Positions 36,303 through 45,644 of a DNA stretch of 64,000 bases are shown piece after piece. The stretch is from assembly GCF_001942345.1 (NCBI RefSeq), contig NZ_MKKI01000001.1:1-64000 (forward strand). Direction: 5' to 3'. Both the position numbers and the translations under genes were made by a program. Each line of letters starts with the position of its first letter. Positions within the stretch are counted from its first letter, which is position 1. Below the pieces are notes generated by a model that saw only the letters and a program-made list of their open reading frames with translations, had not been told where the DNA came from and did no database searches. Source of the stretch: Corynebacterium sp. CNJ-954. Its GTDB lineage: Bacteria > Actinomycetota > Actinomycetes > Mycobacteriales > Mycobacteriaceae.

Positions 36303-37300
36303 CGCAGACCCTCCTTCGCAGCGTCGGCGATGGTGTCGATGTTGCTCCCGTCGACGAAGCTGGGGCCGGTGTAGACGGGGCGCCCGCCACCGACGGTGGT
36401 CCCGTTGCGCTTGGCGAGCCAGAGCGCATCGACGGCCATGTACCCCTGCAGGTAGGGCTGCTGGTCGACGGCGAAACTGATCCGTCCGTTCTGGATGGCC
36501 GGGACCAGTTCGGCGTTGGTGTCGAAGGTCCCGATGTTCACGTCCGCGCCTGTCGACTCGGCCGCGTCGGCGACGACGAGCGAGACCGGGGTGACCAGGC
36601 CCATGACCCAGTCGATGGAGCTGTCCTGGGCGAGTTTGGACTGCACGGTGGATTTCACCGAGGTGAGGTCCTGGCCGTTGACGTAGAGGATCTCCACGGA
36701 GCCGCCGGTCAGTCCCTTACGGATACCGTCGCACCGCGCCTCCTGTGAGGAGTTGCCCTGTTCGTGGATCACGCAGAGGGCCTTCTTCGCGCCCTCTTCC
36801 TGCAGGCGTTCTCCGGCTTTCTCCCCGGCGACGCCCTCCTCCTGGCCAAAGAAACCCGTGAGCCCGTAGTCCTCGTAGTCCTCCATGCCGGCGTTCAGAC
36901 CGACGACGGGGATGTCCGCGTCCACGGCGCGCTGGGCCGCCGGCCCGATGGCGTTGGCGTTGGGCATGGTGACCGCGATGCCGTCGACGTCGGAGTCGAT
37001 GGCGGACTGGACGAGGCTGGCCTGGTTGGGCGCCTGAGGGTCCGAGCTGTAGCGCAGCTCGATGTTGTCCTTGCGGGCTGCATCTTCGGCACCCTTGCGC
37101 ACCAGGTCCCAGAAGGTGTCGCCGGGGGCACCGTGGCTGATCATGGACACCACGTAGCGCGGGGTGTCCACGGTGCCGCCGCCTCCTTCCCCGTCGGAGG
37201 CGCGGGGTGCACCGCCGGTGGCGGAGCACCCGGCGGCCGCAAGGGCGGTGGTCAGTCCGACTGCCGTCACGGCGGCGGTCAGGACGGTGCGGAAGCGCAT
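36299..37300 (-). CDS. sugar-binding lipoprotein (periplasmic-binding protein type 1)
   Basis: A 333-residue binding protein. The signal peptide ends in a lipobox LAAAGC (Cys25), followed by a Gly/Asp/Glu-rich linker. The mature part has YVVSMISHGAPGDTFWDLV, DVDGIAVTMPNANAIG, DIPVVGLNAGMEDY and CVIHEQGNSSQEAR, typical of RbsB/sugar-binding PBP type 1. ATG 37300 is used; TTG 37321 or GTG 37312 are possible, and no clear ribosome-binding site was seen. It is the first gene of the ABC and kinase run. Confidence 0.9.
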   Translation of the reverse strand: MRFRTVLTAAVTAVGLTTALAAAGCSATGGAPRASDGEGGGGTVDTPRYVVSMISHGAPGDTFWDLVRKGAEDAARKDNIELRYSSDPQAPNQASLVQSAIDSDVDGIAVTMPNANAIGPAAQRAVDADIPVVGLNAGMEDYEDYGLTGFFGQEEGVAGEKAGERLQEEGAKKALCVIHEQGNSSQEARCDGIRKGLTGGSVEILYVNGQDLTSVKSTVQSKLAQDSSIDWVMGLVTPVSLVVADAAESTGADVNIGTFDTNAELVPAIQNGRISFAVDQQPYLQGYMAVDALWLAKRNGTTVGGGRPVYTGPSFVDGSNIDTIADAAKEGLR

Positions 37301-37539
37301 CTTGAAAGTCACAAACCGCAAGTCAATGCGTCTGAAGCGGTTAAGTCAAACCGGCTGACCTGCGACTTTACCGATCCAGTTGATCGGTTCAGGTGGGTCT
37401 ACCTGCAGAGAGCAGAGGGCCCGTTCACTACCTGACAATCCTGAGGACTGCTCCCCACTGAACGCGTGACCACAGACCACCGTAGCCAACAATGGGCCAG
37501 AGTTACCGCCCCCGCCGCCGTTCACCGAGGATCCGTGAA

Positions 37540-38502
37540 ATGCCCAATTCCCCATCCGACCGCTGGAAGCGCTCGAGAGACACTGCCCACCGAGATCCCC
37601 TTCCTCCGTCCTCACATACAGAACGGAGTTCCGCGGTCGGACATCAATGGCCTCCGGGGGAACGTCCCGCACCCAGTGACCCCACCGCCCGTCCTACCAG
37701 TGATCATGCACGGGCCCGCTGGACTCACCAAGAACCGGGGTCACATGCTCACAGGCGCCCAGCGGCTGAATCTGCTTTCACTCCGTCACCTGCTCCTGAC
37801 ATCCGCTCCGCTGCAGCCAACAGGACCCATCAGGAGCACTCGCTGACCCCTGGGCATACTTCCGACGCCGCCGCGAGACCATTACACGCCTACTTGCGCG
37901 ACCCCCGTATATTGCTCGGGACAGCCGGGGCTGCACTGCTGCTCATCATCTTCATCGTCGGTAGCTCTATCTTCGCTTTGCGCGAGACGGGCGGTGCTGG
38001 GATGTCTGGAGGCAGCAGTGACGGCTTTGCCCTCACAGACGACGAGGTGCGGAACGCTTTCAGTATCGACGGCGTTATTCATGACTGCGTACTTAACGAC
38101 GATTTCTACAATGCAGCAGAAGTGACTGAAGTTGAGCAAATGGATAGCCCAGGAAGTTGCTCAGGAGAATCCGAGTACAGCAGTCAGTCTTTCGAAATAC
38201 GCCTCAACCAGACACCTTCGACAAGCAGCGTTTCGTCCATCAGAACAATTACCATAGGGACGACACCATGGAAGAAAATCAGTAGCCCGCCCGGCGGAAA
38301 TTCCGGCATACCATGCGCATACTTCTACAGCGGCAACACAAGCTCACTGTCCCTCACTTCAGATGACTCTTGCACAGATCTCGAACCCCTGGCTCGCCAG
38401 TTCCAGAACCTCTTCGACCGAAAAACGTGGATCGACCTCAAAGATTCCGGCTCCAGTCGTCCGGCACCGGAGCTCCTCGATCCCTTAGAAGATGCAGAAT
38501 AG
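37540..38502 (+). CDS. orphan single-pass membrane protein, lower GC
   Basis: A 320-residue protein with GAGGA 8 nt before the ATG. The N-terminal ~110 residues are an Arg/Pro/Ser/His-rich cytoplasmic tail. One membrane segment (ILLGTAGAALLLIIFIVGSSIFAL) leads to an extracellular domain with several Cys (HDCVLNDD, GSCSGES, PCAYFYSG, DSCTDLE). The ectodomain is AT-richer than the neighbours and uses codons such as GAA, AAT and AGA more freely, suggesting transfer. No family is recognised. It is divergent from the binding-protein gene. The 239 nt between them hold no gene. Confidence 0.7.
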   Translation: MPNSPSDRWKRSRDTAHRDPLPPSSHTERSSAVGHQWPPGERPAPSDPTARPTSDHARARWTHQEPGSHAHRRPAAESAFTPSPAPDIRSAAANRTHQEHSLTPGHTSDAAARPLHAYLRDPRILLGTAGAALLLIIFIVGSSIFALRETGGAGMSGGSSDGFALTDDEVRNAFSIDGVIHDCVLNDDFYNAAEVTEVEQMDSPGSCSGESEYSSQSFEIRLNQTPSTSSVSSIRTITIGTTPWKKISSPPGGNSGIPCAYFYSGNTSSLSLTSDDSCTDLEPLARQFQNLFDRKTWIDLKDSGSSRPAPELLDPLEDAE

Positions 38503-38635
38503 GCTACCGGTGAACCACTCCCATAGCACTGGAGAACGCTCTGCAGTACACCCTATTTCAGTTTCCGAGATAGCTCTCATCGCCATTTCCAAGGACCACT
38601 CCCCGCGCACTTCACTAGCCGGTAAACAACCTCGC

Positions 38636-38641
38636 TAGAAT
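38636..38641 (+). promoter_or_regulatory. candidate -10 box for the 60-residue ORF
   Basis: TAGAAT stands 40 nt before the ATG at 38681. A possible -35 (TTCACT, 38611-38616) lies 19 nt upstream. Transcription starting near 38648 would leave a 5' UTR of about 30 nt that includes an AAGGA ribosome-binding site. Confidence 0.4.
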
Positions 38642-38680
38642 CAACATTGATCCACATCACACGGCAAGAAGGAAAATTAC

Positions 38681-38863
38681 ATGGATATCATCTGGAATAC
38701 CTACGTCATGGCACTTGAGAACTTCAACAACGGAGCACTCGACTTCATGAACTTCACCGGGATTCGTCCCGTTTATAATGCGGTGTTCGACTTCATTTAT
38801 CCAGCCAACGGTGCAGCATTCGATGACAATGGATACCTTGATCTCAGTCCACTGCTTCGCTAA
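38681..38863 (+). CDS. 60-residue hypothetical protein
   Basis: A short ORF with AAGAAGGA about 9 nt before the ATG, a -10-like TAGAAT upstream and a strong hairpin 11 nt after its stop, so it looks like a complete small transcription unit. The product (MDIIWNTYVMALENFNNGAL to SPLLR) is rich in Asn, Phe and aromatic residues and has no clear signal peptide; it ends YLDLSPLLR. Base composition is low-GC like the adjacent orphan. No family recognised. Confidence 0.55.
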   Translation: MDIIWNTYVMALENFNNGALDFMNFTGIRPVYNAVFDFIYPANGAAFDDNGYLDLSPLLR

Positions 38864-38874
38864 ACCTGAGAAAC

Positions 38875-38907
38875 CGAGATGTACCCATTTTCGATGGGTG
38901 CATCTCG
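38875..38907 (+). terminator. hairpin terminator after the 60-residue ORF
   Basis: Arms CGAGATG and ACCCAT (38875-38881, 38883-38888) pair exactly with ATGGGT and CATCTCG (38894-38899, 38901-38907) around a 5-nt loop TTTCG, with one T/G mismatch. TACTTTAT follows, a weak T-rich tail. Confidence 0.65.
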
Positions 38908-39048
38908 TACTTTATGGGGATACTTCCCTGATATGGCCCGGCAGAGGACATTGAAGCCAAACTCGTGGAGGTCGTATGCCACAGTACGCGAGCTCCCTGG
39001 TTCTTCAGTCGCTGAACACCAGACTGGCGGTCACGTATCCTGAACCAC

Positions 39049-39696
39049 ATGAACTCCCTCCCTGACCGCATCCCCGACGAGCGCCGACACCGACTCAGCG
39101 ACGCCCTGACACTCGCTGTCGGGCAGGGTCGGATCGACCTCACGGAGTTCTCCGAACTCAGCGAGGAGGTATGGTCCACCACCGACGCCGCACGGTTTGA
39201 GCGGCTCGAAACCCTCGTCACCGGCAACGACGGTCGCCGGGACGTCGAGGAACTCGCGGCCAAGGCAGCCACTCCGGTGCCGGAGTTCTCACGCGCCCAG
39301 ACTGTCCCCCAGATCAGCTCCCCCTCGCAGACGTTGTGGTTCGGTGATCTCAAGCGCGGTGGCGACATGCAGCTGGCCACACAAGAGAGCTTCTTCCTGC
39401 TGTTCGGCGACGTCCATCTCGACCTCCGCGAGGCATCGCTGTCCGCCCCGACGACAACTCTCAACGTGACCTCGATATTCGGGGACGTAGTGATCACGGT
39501 CCCGCCCGGAATCCGTGTAGAGAACCGGATGTCTCTTGTCTTCGGCGACGTCAAGGCTGATCAGGGCCCCCGTCTCAGCCCCGGCGCTCCCGTCGTCGTC
39601 CTCACCGGCCACACCACGTTCGGTGACCTGAAGATCACCGTCGCCGAACCGGGCGTCCCCCTGAGGAAGAGCTGGTGGGACTGGCTGTCCGGCTAG
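39049..39696 (+). CDS. DUF1707 / LiaF-like C-terminal domain protein
   Basis: A 215-residue protein with no membrane segment. The N-terminal DUF1707 domain (ERRHRLSDALTLAVGQGRIDLTEF) is followed by a linker and a beta-rich domain like the C-terminal part of LiaF/YvqF cell-wall-stress proteins. That domain has a repeated GD motif: LWFGDLKRGG, LLFGDVHLDLR, SIFGDVVITVPPG, LVFGDVKADQG, TTFGDLKITV. A TATCCT box ends 7 nt before the ATG, so it may be leaderless. It may be a cytoplasmic signalling adaptor for envelope stress. A second DUF1707 gene is at 18741-19445. Confidence 0.82.
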   Translation: MNSLPDRIPDERRHRLSDALTLAVGQGRIDLTEFSELSEEVWSTTDAARFERLETLVTGNDGRRDVEELAAKAATPVPEFSRAQTVPQISSPSQTLWFGDLKRGGDMQLATQESFFLLFGDVHLDLREASLSAPTTTLNVTSIFGDVVITVPPGIRVENRMSLVFGDVKADQGPRLSPGAPVVVLTGHTTFGDLKITVAEPGVPLRKSWWDWLSG

Positions 39697-39701
39697 ACCT
39701 G

Positions 39702-41029
39702 CTACTTCTCTTCCTGCCCCTCGGAGCCTTCGGGATCCTCAGCATCGTCCTCGTCGTCGAGACTCAGGCCCAACTCCGCAAGCTCGGCCCGCAGGTTCTC
39801 CATCGACAACTGCACTTCCTCGACACCGGCGCCGTGCACATGCCCGTGGTCGCCGTGGAGTTCGCCGAGTCCCTCGGAGTCTCCCTCACCCGAGCTCAAC
39901 GTTCCGCCAAGCTCGGCGTAGGCCGGGTAGATGACCTCGCGTTCCAGGGACTCACGCAACGGCTGGTCGCAGAAAGCGTTGTCAAGGGCATTCGTGGTCA
40001 GCTCCAGGAACTGCCAGTACTCCAGGTCGAAGTTCTCCGCCAGGGCCAGCATCTCCCCGGTCATCGTGCATCCGGACACCAGGCGGTTGTCCGTGTTCAC
40101 CGTGCAGGTGAACCCCAGCTCGTAGAGAAGGTTGAACGGATGGTCGGCGACGGTGTCACAGACCCCGGTCTGGGTGTTGGACGTCGGGCAGATCTCCAAC
40201 GGGATACGACGGTCCCGGATGAACTTGGCCACCTCACCGAGCTCGATGCCGTTCATCGTCGCGTCCAGGTCCTCGTAGATGCGCACGCCGTGTCCGATGC
40301 GCACCGCACCCTGGCGCAGTCCGTCTGCGATGGACTCCACCCCTGCTGCCTCACCGGCGTGGACGGTGACCGGCACAAGGTTCTCGCCCAGGATCCGGAA
40401 TGCCTCAACGTGGTTCGACGGTGGGAAGCCGTCCTCCGCGCCGGCGATGTCGAAACCGACGACGTACCCCTCGCCCGGAGTGTGCTCGCCGTGGTTATCG
40501 ACGGTCAACTGGGCGATCTCAGCGGCGCGGTCGGCGTGCCGCATGGCGCACATCAGCAGCCGGACGTGAATCCGTCCGCCGCGTTCGGAGACGACGCGCT
40601 CCCCCTCCTTGACTCCCTGCACGGTCGCATCAACGACCTCCTGCAGGCTCAGCCCTTGGCCTGGTGCTGCTCGGGGGCGAAGCGCAGCTCGGCGTAGCAC
40701 ACACCGTCGGCGGCGAGATCTTCGACGGCCTCGCGGGTCACGCGCACCAGTGAGTCCCGCGTCTGCATCACGGCAGTGGTGTGGTCGAACGTGGTGAGGT
40801 AGGTGGGCAAGTCACCGGAGTTCGCGGCGTCGAAGAACCACTTCTCCAGCTCCGTGGCATCGGTGGTCGGCAGTCCGTCGTATCCGGTCTCCGCGGCGAT
40901 GTCGATGATGGTCTGCGGTCGGAGACCACCGTCCAGGTGGTCGTGGAGCTCCACCTTGGGAAGATGCCGGACGACGTCCGGTTCAACGGTGGAGATGGCT
41001 TCGGTCTCGCTGAATTCGCTGTCGCTCAT
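39702..41029 (-). pseudogene. add: adenosine deaminase, frameshifted as read
   Basis: Adenosine to inosine enzyme in purine salvage. The first part (ATG 41029) has HLPKVELHDHLDGGLRP (metal-binding HxH) and stops at TGA 40649-40651 after QHQAKG. A second frame carries on with GLSLQEVVDATVQG, HAGEAAG, IGHGVRIYED, EICPTSNTQTG and NTDNRLVSG. One missing G in AAGGGCTGAG (near 40653-40655) joins them, giving about 442 residues; the 1328-nt span is one short of a multiple of three. The C-terminus has an extra His/Asp/Glu-rich tail (HGDHGHVHGAG, then an acidic end), longer than usual. Probably a sequence error or a recent lesion. Confidence 0.85.
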
Positions 41030-41101
41030 GGTGCCCCACGATACCGCTGCTCCCGGTTCCTGTCCGTGGCGGACCCCGCTACCGATAGACTCTGACAACT
41101 G

Positions 41102-42433
41102 ATGACTGCACACACTCTCCCCCGGCGCCGGACGCTCCGAGCCCCGGCACTGGCCACTGCCCTCGCGACAACGTTGACGATAGGCCTCACCGGCCCCCTC
41201 ACCGCACCAGCTGTCGCAGAGACCGGCCTCAACAACGTCGAGAAAGACGACTGGCTCCCCCTGACAGCGGACCCGGGAGCACCGTTACCGGCCGACCGCT
41301 TCCTCGACACCGACGACTGCCCCTTCGCCGACGACCTGCCACCGGCCTTCGACGATGACGCGCTGCCGTCCGACGGCGAAGACGCTCCTGCGCCCATTCC
41401 CGTGGATCATCCGGGTCCCGGCGGCGAAGCACTCGACACCTGTGCCCTGGTCTCCGCCCCCGGCATGGAGGTTCCCGACCGCCTCAGTCTCGGCAGCTAC
41501 CTCGTCTACGACGTCGACTCCGGGGACGTGCTTGCTGCGAAGGACCCGTACGGGCTCTACCGACCCGCCTCCATCATCAAGGCGCTGCTGGTGATGACCG
41601 CACTGGATGAGCTCGACCTCGATCAGGTCGTGCCCGTCAGTGACGAAGCTGTGGCCATCGACGGTTCACAGGTCGGCGTCGGCCCGGGGGGCCGGTACAC
41701 AGCGCGCGAACTGCTGCTCGGTCTCGTCATGAGGTCAGGAAACGACGCCGCCATCGCGCTCGCAGAAGCCATGGGTGGCCAGGACGAGACGGTGAAGCGG
41801 ATGCAAGACCTCGCCGACTCCCTGGGCACACAGGCGACCAGAGTGATGACCGTGCACGGTCTTGACAGCCCCGGCGTACAGACGACAGCCTATGACATGG
41901 CGTTGATCTACCGGGCGGCCTTCCAGCGCGAGGACGTCCGGGAACTACTCGGGGAGGAGACGATGGACTTCCCCGGCTACGGTGACATGGACGGGTTCGA
42001 GCTCTCCAGTGACAACGAGATGTTGTTCAACTATCCCGGCACCATCGGCGGCAAGACCGGCTTCACCGACAATGCGCGGCACACGTTCTCGGTCGCCGCG
42101 GAGCGGGATGGCCGGACGCTGGGCATGGTGCTGTTGAACTCCACGATTGCCGCCGGTCGTCCCGCAGAACAGGCCAGTGCGGTCCTCGACGCGGCGTTCG
42201 ACGCCCCCGCTGACGCAGGCATCGGCACACTTGACGCCCCGGACGACGATGCTCCGGAGAACGAGGGGGACGGCGGTGGCGAAAGCGCAGAGCAGCCCCG
42301 GGCACCCGACGCCGCCGGCCGAGACACCTCTGACGCAGACGGTATCGACATGCGTGCCGTCATCGGCGCGGGTGTCGCCGTCCTGCTGCTGGTCGGGCTT
42401 GCGGCAGGAGCGGCACGCTTCCGTCGCCGGTAG
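41102..42433 (+). CDS. D-alanyl-D-alanine carboxypeptidase
   Basis: A PBP5/DacB-type enzyme of 443 residues. A Sec signal peptide (TALATTLTIGLTGPLTAPAVAE) is followed by a ~75-residue acidic Asp/Pro-rich linker. Catalytic motifs are complete: SIIK at 157-160, SGN in LVMRSGNDAA, and KTG in GGKTGFTDNARHTF. The C-terminus has a Glu/Gly-rich stalk and a membrane anchor (AVIGAGVAVLLLVGLAAGAARF) with a basic tail. It trims peptidoglycan pentapeptides outside the membrane. A TAGACT box 10 nt before the ATG suggests a very short leader. Divergent from add. Confidence 0.93.
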   Translation: MTAHTLPRRRTLRAPALATALATTLTIGLTGPLTAPAVAETGLNNVEKDDWLPLTADPGAPLPADRFLDTDDCPFADDLPPAFDDDALPSDGEDAPAPIPVDHPGPGGEALDTCALVSAPGMEVPDRLSLGSYLVYDVDSGDVLAAKDPYGLYRPASIIKALLVMTALDELDLDQVVPVSDEAVAIDGSQVGVGPGGRYTARELLLGLVMRSGNDAAIALAEAMGGQDETVKRMQDLADSLGTQATRVMTVHGLDSPGVQTTAYDMALIYRAAFQREDVRELLGEETMDFPGYGDMDGFELSSDNEMLFNYPGTIGGKTGFTDNARHTFSVAAERDGRTLGMVLLNSTIAAGRPAEQASAVLDAAFDAPADAGIGTLDAPDDDAPENEGDGGGESAEQPRAPDAAGRDTSDADGIDMRAVIGAGVAVLLLVGLAAGAARFRRR

Positions 42434-42445
42434 TTCGGGAACCCC

Positions 42446-43537
42446 CTACTTCCGGCGGAAAGCCCTGCCAAGCAGACCGACTGCGGTGGCACCGACGGCG
42501 GTTCCGAGGCCGACCAGCCCAGCGGTGCTGATGTTGCGGGCGCCGGGGCGGACCTCCTGGCGCACGCGGATCACTGCGGCCGGCGGCGCCTCGGGGATCA
42601 TCGCAGCGAGGGCCTCGGGAGTCGTCGCAGTCCATGCCGCGAGGTAGAGCGTGACGCGCCACACGAGGTAGAGCACGACCATCACACCGATAACCGGACC
42701 GAAGGCCGCGCCTGCCGGGTTCGACAGCGCATTGGAGAAGACGATGGTCGCGATCTGCTTGATCACCTCGAAGGCCAGGGCGCCGATCACGGCTGCACGT
42801 GCCGCCGCCGGACGCGGTACGCGGGTGCGCGGCAGATAGAGCATCAACCAGAAGAAGACGATCCAGTTCGCGATGAGGGCGACGACCAGTGCCACCAACC
42901 AGGTGAGAATGCGGATACCCGGAATGTCGCCCAGCCCGATGGTCTCGAGGACACTGCTGGTGAAACCACCGCCACCGAAGGCGGTCACGGCGAAAGCGAC
43001 GACAAGCGCCAGCAGAAGGCCGATCAGACCGATCAGGTCGCTGATCTTGCCCTTGATGAAGTTGTCGGCCTGCCCCGGGGTCTTCCACATGTTGGACACC
43101 CCGATGCGGAGATTGCCCATCCACCCCAGGCCGGTCCACAGGGCCAGGACAAGACCGATACCGAAGACACTTCCGCGTTGGTCGATCGCCTGCATGATGA
43201 TGTCGTTGAGCGTGTCGCCGAGCTCGCCCCCCGCGGAATCGGTGACGGTCTCCGTGATCTTGTCGATCAGTTCCTGGTTGCCGGCAACCACCATGGCGAC
43301 GGTCGCGAAACCGAGCATGATCAGCGGGAAGATCGACAGGACGGAGAAGTAGGTGATGCCGGCGGCGAAGTTGTTGCCGCCCTGCTCGGTGTAGCGCTCG
43401 TTCATGCGCATCACGTGGTCGAACCAGGGCCACTTGTCCCGGTAGCGGTCGATCGCCCCCGGGGAGTCGTCGGTGGACCGCTCAATGCCGTGGTCGTCCA
43501 ACTTGTCCCGGTCGGAGGCGGTGATCGTGCGAGCCAT
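42446..43537 (-). CDS. YhjD/YihY/BrkB family membrane protein
   Basis: A 363-residue integral membrane protein. Family motifs: YTEQGGNNFAAGITYFSVLSIFPL at the start of the first membrane segment, LWTGLGWMGNLRIGVSNMW, and WLMLYLPRTRVP with a following GALAFEVIKQIAT. About six membrane segments. The N-terminal 60 residues are hydrophilic. YhjD relatives have been linked to lipopolysaccharide or envelope transport in other bacteria, but the activity is unknown. A gene of this type lies next to trpS in C. glutamicum as well. Confidence 0.88.
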   Translation of the reverse strand: MARTITASDRDKLDDHGIERSTDDSPGAIDRYRDKWPWFDHVMRMNERYTEQGGNNFAAGITYFSVLSIFPLIMLGFATVAMVVAGNQELIDKITETVTDSAGGELGDTLNDIIMQAIDQRGSVFGIGLVLALWTGLGWMGNLRIGVSNMWKTPGQADNFIKGKISDLIGLIGLLLALVVAFAVTAFGGGGFTSSVLETIGLGDIPGIRILTWLVALVVALIANWIVFFWLMLYLPRTRVPRPAAARAAVIGALAFEVIKQIATIVFSNALSNPAGAAFGPVIGVMVVLYLVWRVTLYLAAWTATTPEALAAMIPEAPPAAVIRVRQEVRPGARNISTAGLVGLGTAVGATAVGLLGRAFRRK

Positions 43538-43647
43538 CAGAGGACTCCTCTTGTGTGTCTCTTCATAGTCAATGTCCCACCGCGGACGGTGAGACCGTGG
43601 GGCCCTACCTTAGTTCATTTCAGTTACGAGGCGCGGGCTTCGCTCCC

Positions 43648-44670
<1,023 letters not shown>

Positions 44671-44675
44671 TCATG

Positions 44676-45572
44676 TTACCCGGGCAGTTTGGCGATCCGG
44701 AGCAGCGCCTCTGCATCCGGGTCGCTCACCCCCAGCGGACGGCCCCGGGGATACACCGCGCGCAGCAGCCGCCGGAACGTCACCCCCTTCACGGGGACAC
44801 GCACGAGTTCGCCGGACGACACCTGCGCCTCCACCGCGCGCGCCGCGATGACGGTCGGCTCGCCCATCCCGGTCACCGCCGCCCGCTGGGCCGACAACGA
44901 CCCGAACTCCCCCGCCGGTTCGGCGATCGTTCCCAGGGTGGCTTCCACGATCTCGCGGCTTCCGGACCCCCGCTCGCGGGTGACCAGCGGGGTCCGCCGC
45001 AGCTGCCCGGCGTCCACCTCGGAGCCGGCCCATGGGTGTGTCGGAGGAACCACCAGGATCAGGTCGTCGACCCCCACCACGTCGGACGCCAGACCGTGGG
45101 ACACCTCGGCCCCTTCGACGAATCCGAGCACACACTCCCCACCCGCCACGGCGTCACACACCTCGGTGCTGTTGCGGGAACGCAGCTGCAGACGGACCGT
45201 CGGGTTCTCCCGGTGGAACCGTGCCGCCCAGGAGGGGAAGTACAGTTCCGCGATCGTATTGGAGACGGCGACGGGCAACGGACGGACCGCATCCGGTTGT
45301 GTCGCCGTCGTGACAGCGCGGGAGAACTCTCCCGCGGCGCTGAGCAGGTCCCGGGCCGCCGTCAACACGACCCGCCCCCGCTCGGTCGGCTCTGATCCCC
45401 CCACTCCCCGCCGGAAGACCGCGACCCCGAGTGTCTTCTCCGCCGCGGCCACCCGCGCACTCACCGTCTGCTGGCTCAACCCCAGGTCACGTGCCGCCGC
45501 GGCGATACTGCGGCGCTCATCCACAGCCACGAGCGTGGCAAGTTGGTCGACCTGCGGGACATGAGGGTACAT
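44676..45572 (-). CDS. LysR-family transcriptional regulator
   Basis: A 298-residue regulator. The N-terminal winged HTH is VDQLATLVAVDERRSIAAAARDLGLSQQTVSARVAAAE, followed by GVAVFRR. The C-terminal co-inducer domain includes LLSAAGEFSRAV, LPVAVSNTIAELY and TPLVTRERGSGSRE. It is divergent from a TDT-type transporter gene, starting about 70 nt away, which is the usual sign that it regulates that gene. Ligand unknown. Confidence 0.92.
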   Translation of the reverse strand: MYPHVPQVDQLATLVAVDERRSIAAAARDLGLSQQTVSARVAAAEKTLGVAVFRRGVGGSEPTERGRVVLTAARDLLSAAGEFSRAVTTATQPDAVRPLPVAVSNTIAELYFPSWAARFHRENPTVRLQLRSRNSTEVCDAVAGGECVLGFVEGAEVSHGLASDVVGVDDLILVVPPTHPWAGSEVDAGQLRRTPLVTRERGSGSREIVEATLGTIAEPAGEFGSLSAQRAAVTGMGEPTVIAARAVEAQVSSGELVRVPVKGVTFRRLLRAVYPRGRPLGVSDPDAEALLRIAKLPG

Positions 45573-45644
45573 ACAGTCACTGTACCCCTTTCCACCTGCT
45601 CCGTTATCCCGGTCTGCGGTGGCGGCCGTCTACGGTCAGGACTC

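Noticed and set aside
37301..37539. Promoter from two TTGACT copies (minus strand) before the sugar-binding protein
   Set aside because: No -10 box at an acceptable distance was found for either copy, so no promoter is claimed; no gene is seen in this gap.
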